From NCBI GenBank assembly GCA_025997935.1, contig BNVG01000022.1, positions 1-21,832 of the forward strand: a stretch of 21,832 nt of DNA, in the 5' to 3' direction. The notes under the pieces are model-generated. The model saw only the letters and a list, made by a program, of their open reading frames with translations. It had not been told where the DNA came from and searched no databases. Of the stretch, positions 1 through 7,426 are shown piece after piece. Source of the stretch: Synergistales bacterium (GTDB lineage: Bacteria > Synergistota > Synergistia > Synergistales > Aminobacteriaceae). The translations under genes were made by a program, and so were the position numbers. Numbering within the stretch: the first letter of the stretch is position 1; every line of letters begins with the position of its first letter.

Positions 1-57
1 AGACTGTAAACTAACCGCACGAGCGAAAAATGGGGGGCGCTTAATATTAACAATCTC

Positions 58-800
58 ATGGATCTTGTGGTATCCAATCAAAAACTGAGCGATGATTTTT
101 ACCTGATGACCGTATCTAAACATTTTGACCCCGAAAGAGAGCCCTTGCCGCGCATGGGGCAGTTTTTCATGGTGCGCGCCTGGGAAGATTATCCACTCTT
201 GTCCAGGCCCTTGAGCATCTACGACTCTGTTACGCGCGGACACCAAACGGAGGCGTCTTTTCTTTACAGTATAGTCGGCAAGGGCACGGAAATTTTTGGC
301 GCGCTGAAAAGCGGCGATAGCATTTCAATCGGCCGTGCCTTGGGCAACGCCTTTCCTCTCCTCAATGGGAAAGTGGCGCTTGTCGGCGGCGGAGCCGGGA
401 TAGCGCCTCTGCATCTGGCCGCCCTAAGCCTCAAAAAAACGGCGCTGTTGTCGATACATACCTCGGGTTCAGAAACGAATCTGTCCTGACCTCTGAATAT
501 TCTAAAATCAGCGACAAACTCATTATCGACGTAGGCGGCTTCGTCACGGACAGGATAGACCCCTCCGGTTACGACTGCGTGATGACTTGCGGGCCCGACC
601 AGATGATGCGGGAGCTTTACAGAAAATGCAAAGCAAGCAAGACAAAGCTCTACGTATCCTTAGAAAGCCGTATGGCCTGCGGATTTGGCGTATGCCTTGC
701 CTGTACGTGCGACACTAAAGGAGAGGACGGCGCGCCCGTCAGAAAAAGGGTTTGCGCGGACGGGCCTGTTTTTTCAGCGGAGGAGGTGTATGAAGCGTGA
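58..800 (+). CDS. pyrK: Dihydroorotate dehydrogenase electron-transfer subunit PyrK, with one -1 frameshift
   Basis: PyrK passes electrons from dihydroorotate oxidation (PyrD) to NAD+ through FAD and a [2Fe-2S] cluster. The N-terminal part (58-438) carries the flavin-binding motif RPLSIYD and the nucleotide-binding loop GGGAGIAPL. The C-terminal part, read from about 438 in the -1 frame, continues without a stop through [15 protein letters not shown] and the cluster motif C-x4-C-x2-C ([11 protein letters not shown], from 672) to the distal Cys in RVCADGPVF. The frames meet at a run of seven A (433-439). One more A would give a continuous protein of about 247 residues, close to the usual PyrK length; as written, the first frame stops near 490. 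The start is uncertain: ATG 58 has no ribosome binding site, whereas GGGGGG at 32-37 sits eight bases before an in-frame ATT at 46. Its stop overlaps the pyrD GTG. The family call is firm; whether the frameshift is real is not known. Confidence 0.9.
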
Positions 801-1711
801 GTGAATTCAATATAAATTTATCGGTCGATTTTGCTGGCGTTGCGATGAAAAACCCCATAGCGCTGGCGAGCGGCGCATGCGGTTTTGGCAGGGAGCTCAG
901 CGACTATTTTGACGTCTCACGCCTCGGCGCTATCATCTCCAAGGGCTTGACCCTGAACGAGCGTAGCGGCAACGAAGGAGTTCGGGTATGGGAGACGGAA
1001 AGCGGCCTGATGAACAGTATCGGTCTCGAAAACCCCGGCGTCAGAGGCTTTATAGAGCGCGAGCTCACGCACTTTAACTCGTTAAGGCTTGCCCATATAG
1101 TGAACCTCGGAGGGCACAGCTTAGACGACTATCTCGAGGGCGCGTCGCTTCTGAATGACGCTGATATAGACATATTAGAGCTGAATATCTCCTGCCCGAA
1201 CGTGAAAGAGGGCGGCATGAACTTCGGCGTGAAGACCTGCGTGGCGCGCGGCGTCGTCAAGGCCGTGCGCGGAGTATGCAAACATAAACTCATGGTCAAA
1301 CTGTCACCCAACGCCGAGGACATCGTGTCGCTCGCGCTTGCCTGCGAGGAGGAAGGCGCGGACGGAATATCCCTGACAAATACGTTTCTCGCCCTCGCTA
1401 TAGATATAGAGAAACGAAAGCCCGTTTTTGAAAACGTCTACGCCGGGCTCTCGGGCCCAGCGATAAAACCCATATCCCTTCGCATGACGCGTCAGGTCGC
1501 CGGCGCTGTGAAAATTCCGGTGATGGGCGTTGGCGGAATATCAAACTGGCGTGACGCCGTGGAGTTTATTATGGCCGGAGCCAGGGCTGTCCAGATTGGC
1601 ACGGCGACGCTTGTAAGGCCGGACGCGTCGATTGAAATCCTGAACGGCTTGCGTAATTTTATGGTACGTGAGAAAATTACGGACATTAGGGAAATCTGTG
1701 GGGTTGTCTGA
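797..1711 (+). CDS. pyrD: Dihydroorotate dehydrogenase B catalytic subunit
   Basis: This FMN enzyme oxidises dihydroorotate to orotate in de novo pyrimidine synthesis and works as a heterotetramer with PyrK. The 304-residue length is normal for the class 1B enzyme. Visible signatures are the N-terminal [14 protein letters not shown], the active-site segment [13 protein letters not shown] with the catalytic Cys typical of class 1[11 protein letters not shown], and the C-terminal phosphate-binding stretch [11 protein letters not shown] and [10 protein letters not shown]. The GTG start overlaps the pyrK stop (GTGA), and a strong GGAGGAGG lies about ten bases upstream, so the pair is translationally coupled. 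Confidence 0.97.
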   Translation: MSEFNINLSVDFAGVAMKNPIALASGACGFGRELSDYFDVSRLGAIISKGLTLNERSGNEGVRVWETESGLMNSIGLENPGVRGFIERELTHFNSLRLAHIVNLGGHSLDDYLEGASLLNDADIDILELNISCPNVKEGGMNFGVKTCVARGVVKAVRGVCKHKLMVKLSPNAEDIVSLALACEEEGADGISLTNTFLALAIDIEKRKPVFENVYAGLSGPAIKPISLRMTRQVAGAVKIPVMGVGGISNWRDAVEFIMAGARAVQIGTATLVRPDASIEILNGLRNFMVREKITDIREICGVV

Positions 1712-1765
1712 GTCAATGTACGGGTGGCGGCATGCCGCCTTGAATCTCGAGGAGGTGTTGAACCG

Positions 1766-2269
1766 ATGCCGTTGATAATATTGATATGCGCGACGATGTT
1801 TTTCTTTGGTTTGTACGCTTGGGCGCAGAGCGGGGCTACACTGTTGGAGTTGCGTAAAGCAAAAAAACAGCAGGCCGCCAGAATGACCCCGGCCGCGCGC
1901 GCGGCTATGACATTTTTAGAATCGGACGATATGGACGATTTCGACGTACAGAAGAGCGCCGACAAAAAAGATAGGGCGGGAGAAAAAGATCCGCTTATAG
2001 CCATACGCGAACTCGAAACGTCTTTTGACAGAAGGCTGAGATCCTGTGTCAAAGTCCTCGGTACTTTGATAGTATGCGTCTGGGGCTTTGCGATTCTCAC
2101 ATTTGTCTTAGACGCTTTCAACATAGACTGGATGAGTAAAGTTCACTTCTCGGCGGCGCGTTTTTGGGATTCGCAGGGGGCGGTATATAACGCGCAAGGC
2201 AAGGATACTATGGTAAAGCAAAATATCTTCCTGCGCGGTCTCAACTGGAATAGAAGCAGACAGCAATAA
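1766..2269 (+). CDS. Small two-helix membrane protein of unknown function
   Basis: I do not recognise this 167-residue protein. ATG 1766 is preferred over an earlier TTG/ATG region in the same frame because GAGGAGGTG (about 1750-1757) precedes it at good spacing. It opens with a hydrophobic segment (PLIILICATMFFFGLYAWA), then has a basic and acidic polar domain of about 75 residues (KAKKQQAAR, ESDDMDDFD). A second hydrophobic segment (VLGTLIVCVWGFAILTFVL) follows, then a polar tail. It starts 55 bases after pyrD and ends just before a strong terminator, so it is probably the last gene of the pyr transcript. The gap holds a perfect 14-base palindrome, GGCGGCATGCCGCC, at 1726-1739. A function in pyrimidine synthesis is not implied. 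Confidence 0.75.
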   Translation: MPLIILICATMFFFGLYAWAQSGATLLELRKAKKQQAARMTPAARAAMTFLESDDMDDFDVQKSADKKDRAGEKDPLIAIRELETSFDRRLRSCVKVLGTLIVCVWGFAILTFVLDAFNIDWMSKVHFSAARFWDSQGAVYNAQGKDTMVKQNIFLRGLNWNRSRQQ

Positions 2270-2274
2270 ACGGC

Positions 2275-2307
2275 AAAGCCCGGCGTTCAAGAGCGCCGGG
2301 CTTTTTT
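2275..2307. terminator. Rho-independent terminator, probably bidirectional
   Basis: AAAGCCCGGCG (2275-2285) pairs with CGCCGGGCTTT (2294-2304) around an eight-base loop, followed by a T run on the + strand and matched by A's on the other side. It sits between the convergent pyr-side gene and the minus-strand gene ending at 2306, and can serve both. Confidence 0.93.
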
Positions 2308-2542
2308 ATTTTTTACGAGATTTATTTATATGAGACAAAAAAAGCCAACCCTGCCACAGCCCGAAAAACGCGAACGCCGGGGCTACCGCAACCCTCACAA
2401 TATAAGGAGCCTCTTTGTCGTTGAGCCACCCCGCCACGCAGACCCCCGCGAAGATATATCCGCCGACCAGCAACCCGAGGGACAGCACCTGCCCGAACAA
2501 TATGACGTCCCGCCAGTCTCTGCCCGTCGGCGGTTTGAGCAA
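2306..2542 (-). CDS. AtpZ/AtpI-like small membrane protein
   Basis: A 78-residue protein with two predicted membrane helices (GQVLSLGLLVGGYIFAGVCV and a second one in VRVAVAPAFAFFGLWQGWLF) joined by a short loop containing GWLNDKEAPY. It ends in a basic tail (NKSRKK). Size, topology and the Gly-rich first helix resemble the AtpZ/AtpI family found at the head of F-type ATPase operons, but no ATPase genes are visible here, so the assignment is tentative. The start is TTG at 2542 with GAAGG upstream. The preceding gene's stop is one base away, so the two are probably co-transcribed and coupled. Confidence 0.6.
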   Translation of the reverse strand: MLKPPTGRDWRDVILFGQVLSLGLLVGGYIFAGVCVAGWLNDKEAPYIVRVAVAPAFAFFGLWQGWLFLSHINKSRKK

Positions 2543-2543
2543 A

Positions 2544-2921
2544 CTACGACGCCTTCAATAGTTCTTCTTGTTCGATCTTGCGCGCGCGCGTGGCTTCTAA
2601 AATATCGCGGCGTTCAGCGCCCGCGATGGCTATGCGCGCCAAAAGTTCGCTGTGCTCTTCCTGACGCTCGCGGCTCATGCGCTCTACGGCTAATTTTTTA
2701 TCTCTGGCCTCGCGCATCTCCTGAGACTTTTTGACCATCTCGTTGTGGCGATCCATCATTTTCTGGGTCGTCTCAGCTGTGGCTTCAAAAGCCTCGTTGA
2801 CCTTCTCAAGGGCGGCGTCACGCTGTTCTTCCGTAATAGATTTACTGTTGCGAAGTCTGTATCTCTCGGCAAAGTCGCTGATAACGTTCGCCGCGGCGTT
2901 TCCTATCCCGTTAATACCCAT
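2544..2921 (-). CDS. Charged helical (coiled-coil) protein of unknown function
   Basis: I do not recognise this 125-residue protein. After a short N-terminal segment (MGINGIGNAAANVISDF) almost the whole chain is rich in Glu, Lys, Arg, Ala and Met without Pro, which indicates a long helix or coiled coil (for example MDRHNEMVKKSQEMREARDK). It has no signal peptide or membrane segment. ATG 2921 follows a strong AAGGGGGGA binding site. It is followed directly by the AtpZ/AtpI-like gene and is probably in a two-gene operon whose promoter lies in the AT-rich stretch 2922-3040, divergent from nifJ. Confidence 0.75.
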   Translation of the reverse strand: MGINGIGNAAANVISDFAERYRLRNSKSITEEQRDAALEKVNEAFEATAETTQKMMDRHNEMVKKSQEMREARDKKLAVERMSRERQEEHSELLARIAIAGAERRDILEATRARKIEQEELLKAS

Positions 2922-3044
2922 CTGTGAAATCCCCCCTTATTTGCTGAAATTCCCAAACCGCGCGTAAAAAATATATTATCAATACTTATCTGCGTATTAT
3001 ACCGCGATTTTAGAGCGCGTCAATCTTGAAACGTGAACGACATA

Positions 3045-3073
3045 TTGTGAAAATAAACAATAAAAACTTTAAT
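3045..3073 (+). promoter_or_regulatory. Candidate sigma70-type promoter for nifJ
   Basis: TTGTGA (3045-3050), a 17-base spacer and TTTAAT (3068-3073) form a plausible promoter in an AT-rich stretch. An alternative -10, TACAAT, lies at 3091-3096 without a good -35. The untranslated leader also holds a GC-only inverted repeat, GCGCGC, at 3116-3121 and 3129-3134, just before the ribosome binding site. Confidence 0.4.
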
Positions 3074-3162
3074 TTTTACAGGTCCGGTAGTACAATTACC
3101 TAAGTACATTATGCGGCGCGCTTGATTCGCGCGCGGCAAAACAAAGAGGGGGTACTTTATTT

Positions 3163-6100
3163 ATGGCAACAAAACATTGGAAGACAATGGACGGAAACAC
3201 GGCGGTGGCTCACGTCGCCTACGCGTTTACCGAGGTTGCGGCTATTTTTCCAATAACTCCGTCATCGACGATGCCAGAGATGATTGACGAATGGGCCGCC
3301 ACTGAGAAGCGCAAAAACATATTCGGGGAGACCGTCAAGGTTACGGAGCTCCAGTCCGAGGGCGGAGCCGCCGGAGCGGTACATGGCGCACTTTCCGCGG
3401 GCGCTTTGGCCAGCACCTTCACCGCCTCTCAAGGACTTCTCCTCATGCTGCCAAACATGTACAAAATATCAGGAGAGCTTATGCCGGGCGTTTTTCACGT
3501 CTCGGCCCGCGCCGTAGCAGGACACGCTCTATCCATCTTCGGCGACCACAGCGACGTGATGTCCGCCCGCATGACCGGCTTCGCTATGCTGGCCTCAGGC
3601 AGTGTGCAGGAGGCGATGGACATAACGGCGGTAGCGCACTTGGCCGCCATCAAGTCCAGCATTCCTTTCCTCAACTTCTTTGACGGTTTCCGCACATCAC
3701 ACGAGGTTCAGAAAATCGACGCCCTCCAGTACGACGACCTCGCAAAGCTGGTCGACTATGACGCCATCGACGCTTTCCGCGACCGCGCCATGCGCCCGGA
3801 GAACCCATATCATAAAGGCACAGCCCAGAACCCGGACATTTTCTTCCAGGCCAAAGAAGCGGCCGCTCCCTTCTACGTAGACATCCCCGATATAGTCGAA
3901 AACTATATGGGCGAGATAAAAAAGCTCACCGGGCGCGAGTATCACCCGTTTGACTACTACGGGCACCCGGAGGCTACGCGCGTCGTCGTGGCTATCGGCT
4001 CCGCCTGTCAGGCTATCGAGGAGACTGTGGACTACCTGAACGCCCGCGGTGAGAAGGTGGGCGTCATTGAGGTTCACCTCTATCGCCCATTCTCACCCAA
4101 ATATTTCTTCCGCGTACTGCCCTCCACCGTGGAGGCCATCGCGGTTCTCGATCGCTGCAAAGAGCCGGGTTCTCTCGGCGAGCCGCTCTATGAGGACATT
4201 CGCACGTTGTTCTTTGAGAAGGGTTGCAACGCGCCTAAGGTAGTCGGCGGGCGTTATGGTCTTGGCTCTAAAGACACCACCCCGTCTCATATCAAGACCG
4301 TTTTCGACAACCTGAAGCTCTACGAGCCGCGCGACCATTTTACAATCAGCATCGTAGACGACGTAAGCGACACGTCCCTGCCAGTGAAGGAGCATATCGT
4401 GGCCGCGCCGGAGGGTACGGTTTGCTGCAAGTTCTGGGGGCTCGGCTCCGACGGCACAGTCGGCGCGAACAAGAACTCCATCAAGATAATCGGCGACCAT
4501 ACGGATATGTACGCTCAGGGATACTTCTCTTACGACTCCAAGAAATCCGGCGGTATCACGGTTTCTCACCTCCGCTTCGGCAAAACCCCGATAAAGTCCA
4601 CTTATCTCATCGACTCGGCTGACTTTATAGCATGTCATAAGCAGGAATATGTTCACCAGTACAACGTTTTGGCCGGCATAAAGAAGGGCGGCACGTTCCT
4701 TCTGAACACCCAATGGACGACTCTCGAACAATTGGAAGAGCATCTTCCCTCGAGCCTGAAGCGCGCACTGGCCGCGTACGAGTGCAAGTTCTACGTCATT
4801 AACGCCGTGGATGAAGCCACTAAATTAGGTCTCGGCAACCGCACAAACACCATAATGCAGTCCGCCTTTTTCAAACTTGCAAACGTCATTCCCTTAGAGG
4901 ACGCCGTGAAGTATATGAAGGACGCCATTGAGCACAGCTACGGCAAGAAGGGCGAAAAGATAATCAAGATGAACAACGACGCCGTTGACGCCGGGCATCA
5001 ATATCTTGCCGAGATAAAGGTTCCGGCCTCCTGGGCCACGGTCGCCGACAAGACTGTCGTCAAAGTCGGTCTGCCCTCCGAGATTCCCGATTTTGTCGAG
5101 AACGTCTGCATGGTCGTCAACGCTCAGGACGGCGACAGCCTGCCCGTCAGTGCGTTTGTCGGGCACGAGGACGGGAGTTTCCCGTCCGGGACATCAGCTT
5201 TCGAGAAACGAGGCGTGGCCGTCAACGTCCCGGAGTGGAAGAGCGACAAGTGCATTCAGTGCAACCAGTGCGCTATGGTCTGTCCTCACGCGGCAATCCG
5301 TCCGTTCCTTTTGGACGCCGAAGAGGAAAGCGCGGCAGGGGCAGGCTTCGGCGTTGCCGAGCCCAAGGCTAAGGCGTTGAAGGATCTGGGCTACAAGTAT
5401 AAAATGCAGGTCGATGTGCTGGACTGCATGGGCTGTGGCAACTGCGCGGACATCTGCCCCGTCAGCGCCCTCGAGATGAAGCCGATAGCCACTCAGGACG
5501 CGGAGATTCCTAACTGGACTCACGCCATGGAGAACATCGCTGACAAGGACAACGCCGGAAACAAGTTTACGGTGCAGGGAAGCCAGTTCCAACGGCCGTT
5601 GCTTGAGTTCAGCGGCGCTTGCGCGGGGTGCGGTGAGACGCCTTACGCGAAATTGGTCACTCAGCTCTTCGGCGACCGCATGATGGTGGCGAACGCCACG
5701 GGTTGCTCCTCTATCTGGGGCGGCTCCGCTCCGAGTATGCCTTACACCACAAACGCTAAAGGTCAGGGCCCGGCCTGGGGTAACTCGCTCTTTGAGGACA
5801 ACGCGGAATACGGCTTCGGCATGAAGCTCTCTATCAACGTCAAGGTGGGCTATCTTGTGAGCGCTGTCGAGGCTCTCCTGAAGCTCAGCATTCCGCAGCC
5901 CGCCAAGGACGTTTTGAAGGAGTGGCTCGACAACCATAACGACGGGGAGAAGTCCAAAGTCGCCGCCGCTAAGGTCGAGGAGCTGCTCGCCAAGGTATTC
6001 TGCTTTGGCGGCGATTGCGATTGTAGCTGTGACTGCGATTGCAAGGCCGAGGCCATACCTCACTTTGAGCAGATTCTGAAATACGCCGACTACTTGGTCA

Positions 6101-6771
6101 AGAAGTCTATATGGATATTCGGCGGAGACGGCTGGGCTTACGACATCGGTTACGGTGGCCTCGACCACGTTCTCGGAAGCGGGGAGGACATCAATGTTCT
6201 GGTCATGGATACGGAGGTCTACTCCAACACCGGCGGCCAGTCGTCCAAGTCCACGCCTACGGCGGCCATAGCGAAGTTCGCCGCCAGCGGCAAACGCGTC
6301 CGTAAAAAGGACTTGGGGCGCATGGCCATGACCTACGGATACGTCTACGTGGCTCAGGTGGCTATGGGCGCGGACAAGAACCAGTTGCTCAAGGCTCTGG
6401 CCGAGGCCGAGGCTCACCACGGCCCGTCTTTGGTCATCGCCTACGCGCCCTGCATCAACCACGGCATAAAGGCAGGTATGGGCAAGACGCAGGAGCAGAC
6501 CAAGAAGGCCGTCGAGGCGGGCTACTGGCATACATATCGCTATAACCCGGCCCTGATTGACGAGGGCAAGAATCCGTTCACGCTCGACTCCAAGGCTCCT
6601 ACCGCCAGCTTCAAGGACTTCCTGCTGGGAGAGGTTCGTTATACCTCTTTGGCGCAGGGCTTCCCGGAGATAGCCGACAGCCTCTTCGAGCAAGCCGAGA
6701 AAGAGGCGAAGCTGCGCTACAACACCTACAAGGCGTTGGCCGAAGCGGGAGCTGAAGCTATAAAGGCGTAA
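3163..6771 (+). CDS. nifJ: Pyruvate:ferredoxin (flavodoxin) oxidoreductase, single-chain type
   Basis: The enzyme decarboxylates pyruvate oxidatively to acetyl-CoA and CO2 and reduces ferredoxin; it is cytoplasmic and central to anaerobic energy metabolism. The 1202-residue chain has the full domain order. The pyrimidine/pyruvate domain has FPITPSSTMPE near residue 30. A 2[4Fe-4S] ferredoxin domain has Cys 697, 700, 703, 707 and 755, 758, 761, 765. The proximal cluster Cys are 820, 823 and 848, with the likely fourth at 1097. The thiamine diphosphate motif GGDGW starts at 987 and is followed by YSNTGGQSSKSTP. An odd feature is FGGDCDCSCDCDC around 948-960: counting Cys 947, it has six Cys in fourteen residues, inside the 848-1097 interval. 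GAGGGGG at about 3145-3151 precedes ATG 3163, and an efficient terminator follows. It is monocistronic. Confidence 0.97.
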   Translation: MATKHWKTMDGNTAVAHVAYAFTEVAAIFPITPSSTMPEMIDEWAATEKRKNIFGETVKVTELQSEGGAAGAVHGALSAGALASTFTASQGLLLMLPNMYKISGELMPGVFHVSARAVAGHALSIFGDHSDVMSARMTGFAMLASGSVQEAMDITAVAHLAAIKSSIPFLNFFDGFRTSHEVQKIDALQYDDLAKLVDYDAIDAFRDRAMRPENPYHKGTAQNPDIFFQAKEAAAPFYVDIPDIVENYMGEIKKLTGREYHPFDYYGHPEATRVVVAIGSACQAIEETVDYLNARGEKVGVIEVHLYRPFSPKYFFRVLPSTVEAIAVLDRCKEPGSLGEPLYEDIRTLFFEKGCNAPKVVGGRYGLGSKDTTPSHIKTVFDNLKLYEPRDHFTISIVDDVSDTSLPVKEHIVAAPEGTVCCKFWGLGSDGTVGANKNSIKIIGDHTDMYAQGYFSYDSKKSGGITVSHLRFGKTPIKSTYLIDSADFIACHKQEYVHQYNVLAGIKKGGTFLLNTQWTTLEQLEEHLPSSLKRALAAYECKFYVINAVDEATKLGLGNRTNTIMQSAFFKLANVIPLEDAVKYMKDAIEHSYGKKGEKIIKMNNDAVDAGHQYLAEIKVPASWATVADKTVVKVGLPSEIPDFVENVCMVVNAQDGDSLPVSAFVGHEDGSFPSGTSAFEKRGVAVNVPEWKSDKCIQCNQCAMVCPHAAIRPFLLDAEEESAAGAGFGVAEPKAKALKDLGYKYKMQVDVLDCMGCGNCADICPVSALEMKPIATQDAEIPNWTHAMENIADKDNAGNKFTVQGSQFQRPLLEFSGACAGCGETPYAKLVTQLFGDRMMVANATGCSSIWGGSAPSMPYTTNAKGQGPAWGNSLFEDNAEYGFGMKLSINVKVGYLVSAVEALLKLSIPQPAKDVLKEWLDNHNDGEKSKVAAAKVEELLAKVFCFGGDCDCSCDCDCKAEAIPHFEQILKYADYLVKKSIWIFGGDGWAYDIGYGGLDHVLGSGEDINVLVMDTEVYSNTGGQSSKSTPTAAIAKFAASGKRVRKKDLGRMAMTYGYVYVAQVAMGADKNQLLKALAEAEAHHGPSLVIAYAPCINHGIKAGMGKTQEQTKKAVEAGYWHTYRYNPALIDEGKNPFTLDSKAPTASFKDFLLGEVRYTSLAQGFPEIADSLFEQAEKEAKLRYNTYKALAEAGAEAIKA

Positions 6772-6780
6772 GATAGTAGG

Positions 6781-6807
6781 GGGCGACCACCCTCGGTCGC
6801 CCGTTTT
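6781..6807 (+). terminator. nifJ terminator
   Basis: A perfect 8-bp stem, GGGCGACC (6781-6788) with GGTCGCCC (6795-6802), a six-base loop, then GTTTT. It begins ten bases after the nifJ stop. Confidence 0.88.
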
Positions 6808-6816
6808 CGCGAAACA

Positions 6817-6860
6817 TAAAAATTCGCGCCTCCCTTGATTTGAGAAGGCGCGAATTTTTA
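6817..6860. terminator. Bidirectional terminator, probably the ancestral dctM terminator
   Basis: A perfect 15-bp inverted repeat, TAAAAATTCGCGCCT (6817-6831) and AGGCGCGAATTTTTA (6846-6860), with a 14-base loop. Each strand carries A's on one side and T's on the other. It lies just downstream of the orphan dctM 3' fragment, so it is most simply the original dctM terminator, now cut off by the inserted cassette. Confidence 0.82.
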
Positions 6861-6875
6861 TACCTTAATAGCTAA

Positions 6876-6958
6876 TTTTACTTCATCACCGACGGAAGCC
6901 AGACGCTCATGGCCGGGAAAGCGATAGTCAGGACAAGGAAGAAGAGCATCAGAATGAC
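6876..6958 (-). pseudogene. Orphan duplicate of the dctM 3' end (left copy of 83-bp direct repeat)
   Basis: These 83 bases are identical to 7782-7864, the last 26 codons and stop of dctM plus two flanking bases. Here they are detached from any reading frame start and lie beside the terminator at 6817-6860. The identity stops abruptly at both ends. It is the scar of an insertion or duplication that placed the toxin-antitoxin cassette between dctM and its terminator. Confidence 0.95.
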
Positions 6959-7103
6959 AGACGTAATTCACTCAGGGCAAACGCATCAACCCCAACATTA
7001 ACTCAATGAGTAAAGTGACCCCATCTGTCAAAACCATTATGCGACAGATTTAAGAAAAATAGTCCCTGCCTCGCCTGATGAGCGGGAAAACAATCGCGAC
7101 TAC
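6959..7103. other. Gene-free left part of the inserted segment
   Basis: No gene is supported here. The stretch is unlike its neighbours in composition and contains an inverted repeat, ATCTGTC (7023-7029) with GACAGAT (7043-7049). Its first bases (AGACGTAA) loosely resemble the reverse complement of the segment's right end (AGCGTAAA, ending at 7781), which could be a weak terminal inverted repeat or chance. Confidence 0.5.
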
Positions 7104-7132
7104 TTGACTATATATCAAAATAACGATATTAT
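7104..7132 (+). promoter_or_regulatory. Promoter and candidate operator of the toxin-antitoxin module
   Basis: TTGACT (7104-7109), a 17-base spacer and TATTAT (7127-7132) make a strong sigma70-type promoter. The octamer TAACGATA occurs at 7121-7128, over the -10 element, and again at 7143-7150, 22 bases or about two helical turns apart. This fits an operator for antitoxin autorepression, which is usual for Phd/YefM modules; the operator role is inferred. Confidence 0.8.
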
Positions 7133-7165
7133 ATTGGCGTATTAACGATACGAGGAGGAATTGAT

Positions 7166-7420
7166 ATGCCTACAATTAGAAAAAGTGCGGATTTACGGAA
7201 TTCTTATGGTGAAATATCTGAGTTTTGCCATAGGAATAGAGAACCTATATTCATAACTAAGAATGGGAATGGGGATCTTGCAGTCATGAGTATAGAAACA
7301 TATGAAGAGCTTGCAGGTAAAAGAGAATTATATAGTTTGTTGCAAGCGGGGGTTGAGGATATAAAAAGAGGAAATGTACTGACCGAAGATGAAATGGACA
7401 GAAGTTTGGATATAATGTAG
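7166..7420 (+). CDS. Phd/YefM-family antitoxin
   Basis: The 84-residue protein has the Phd/YefM layout. An N-terminal DNA-binding half (MPTIRKSADLRNSYGEISEF) is followed by the typical PIFITKNGNGDLAVMSIETYEEL segment (in pieces: EPIFITKNG, LAVMSIETYEEL), then a helical acidic C-terminus that would wrap the toxin. GAGGAGG precedes ATG 7166 by about seven bases. It would neutralise the toxin encoded six bases downstream and repress their shared promoter. The gene and its surroundings are AT-rich compared with the flanking TRAP and nifJ genes, a sign of transfer. Confidence 0.9.
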   Translation: MPTIRKSADLRNSYGEISEFCHRNREPIFITKNGNGDLAVMSIETYEELAGKRELYSLLQAGVEDIKRGNVLTEDEMDRSLDIM

Positions 7421-7426
7421 GAAATT

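Noticed and set aside
1..57. The 3' end of an upstream pyr gene
   Set aside because: All three frames contain stops by position 88 and none gives a recognisable tail, so the preceding gene cannot be named.
1492..2124. A 210-codon minus-strand frame across pyrD and the membrane-protein gene
   Set aside because: It crosses two convincing plus-strand genes and their junction. It is low-complexity with no domain.
5194..6693. A 499-codon open frame antisense to nifJ
   Set aside because: It is the opposite strand of a strongly conserved gene with biased codon use. Its translation has no recognisable domain and it has no ribosome binding site.
6959..7103. Possible insertion-sequence remnant beside the toxin-antitoxin module
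   Set aside because: There is no transposase fragment, and only one short inverted repeat and a loose similarity of segment ends; too weak to call a mobile element.
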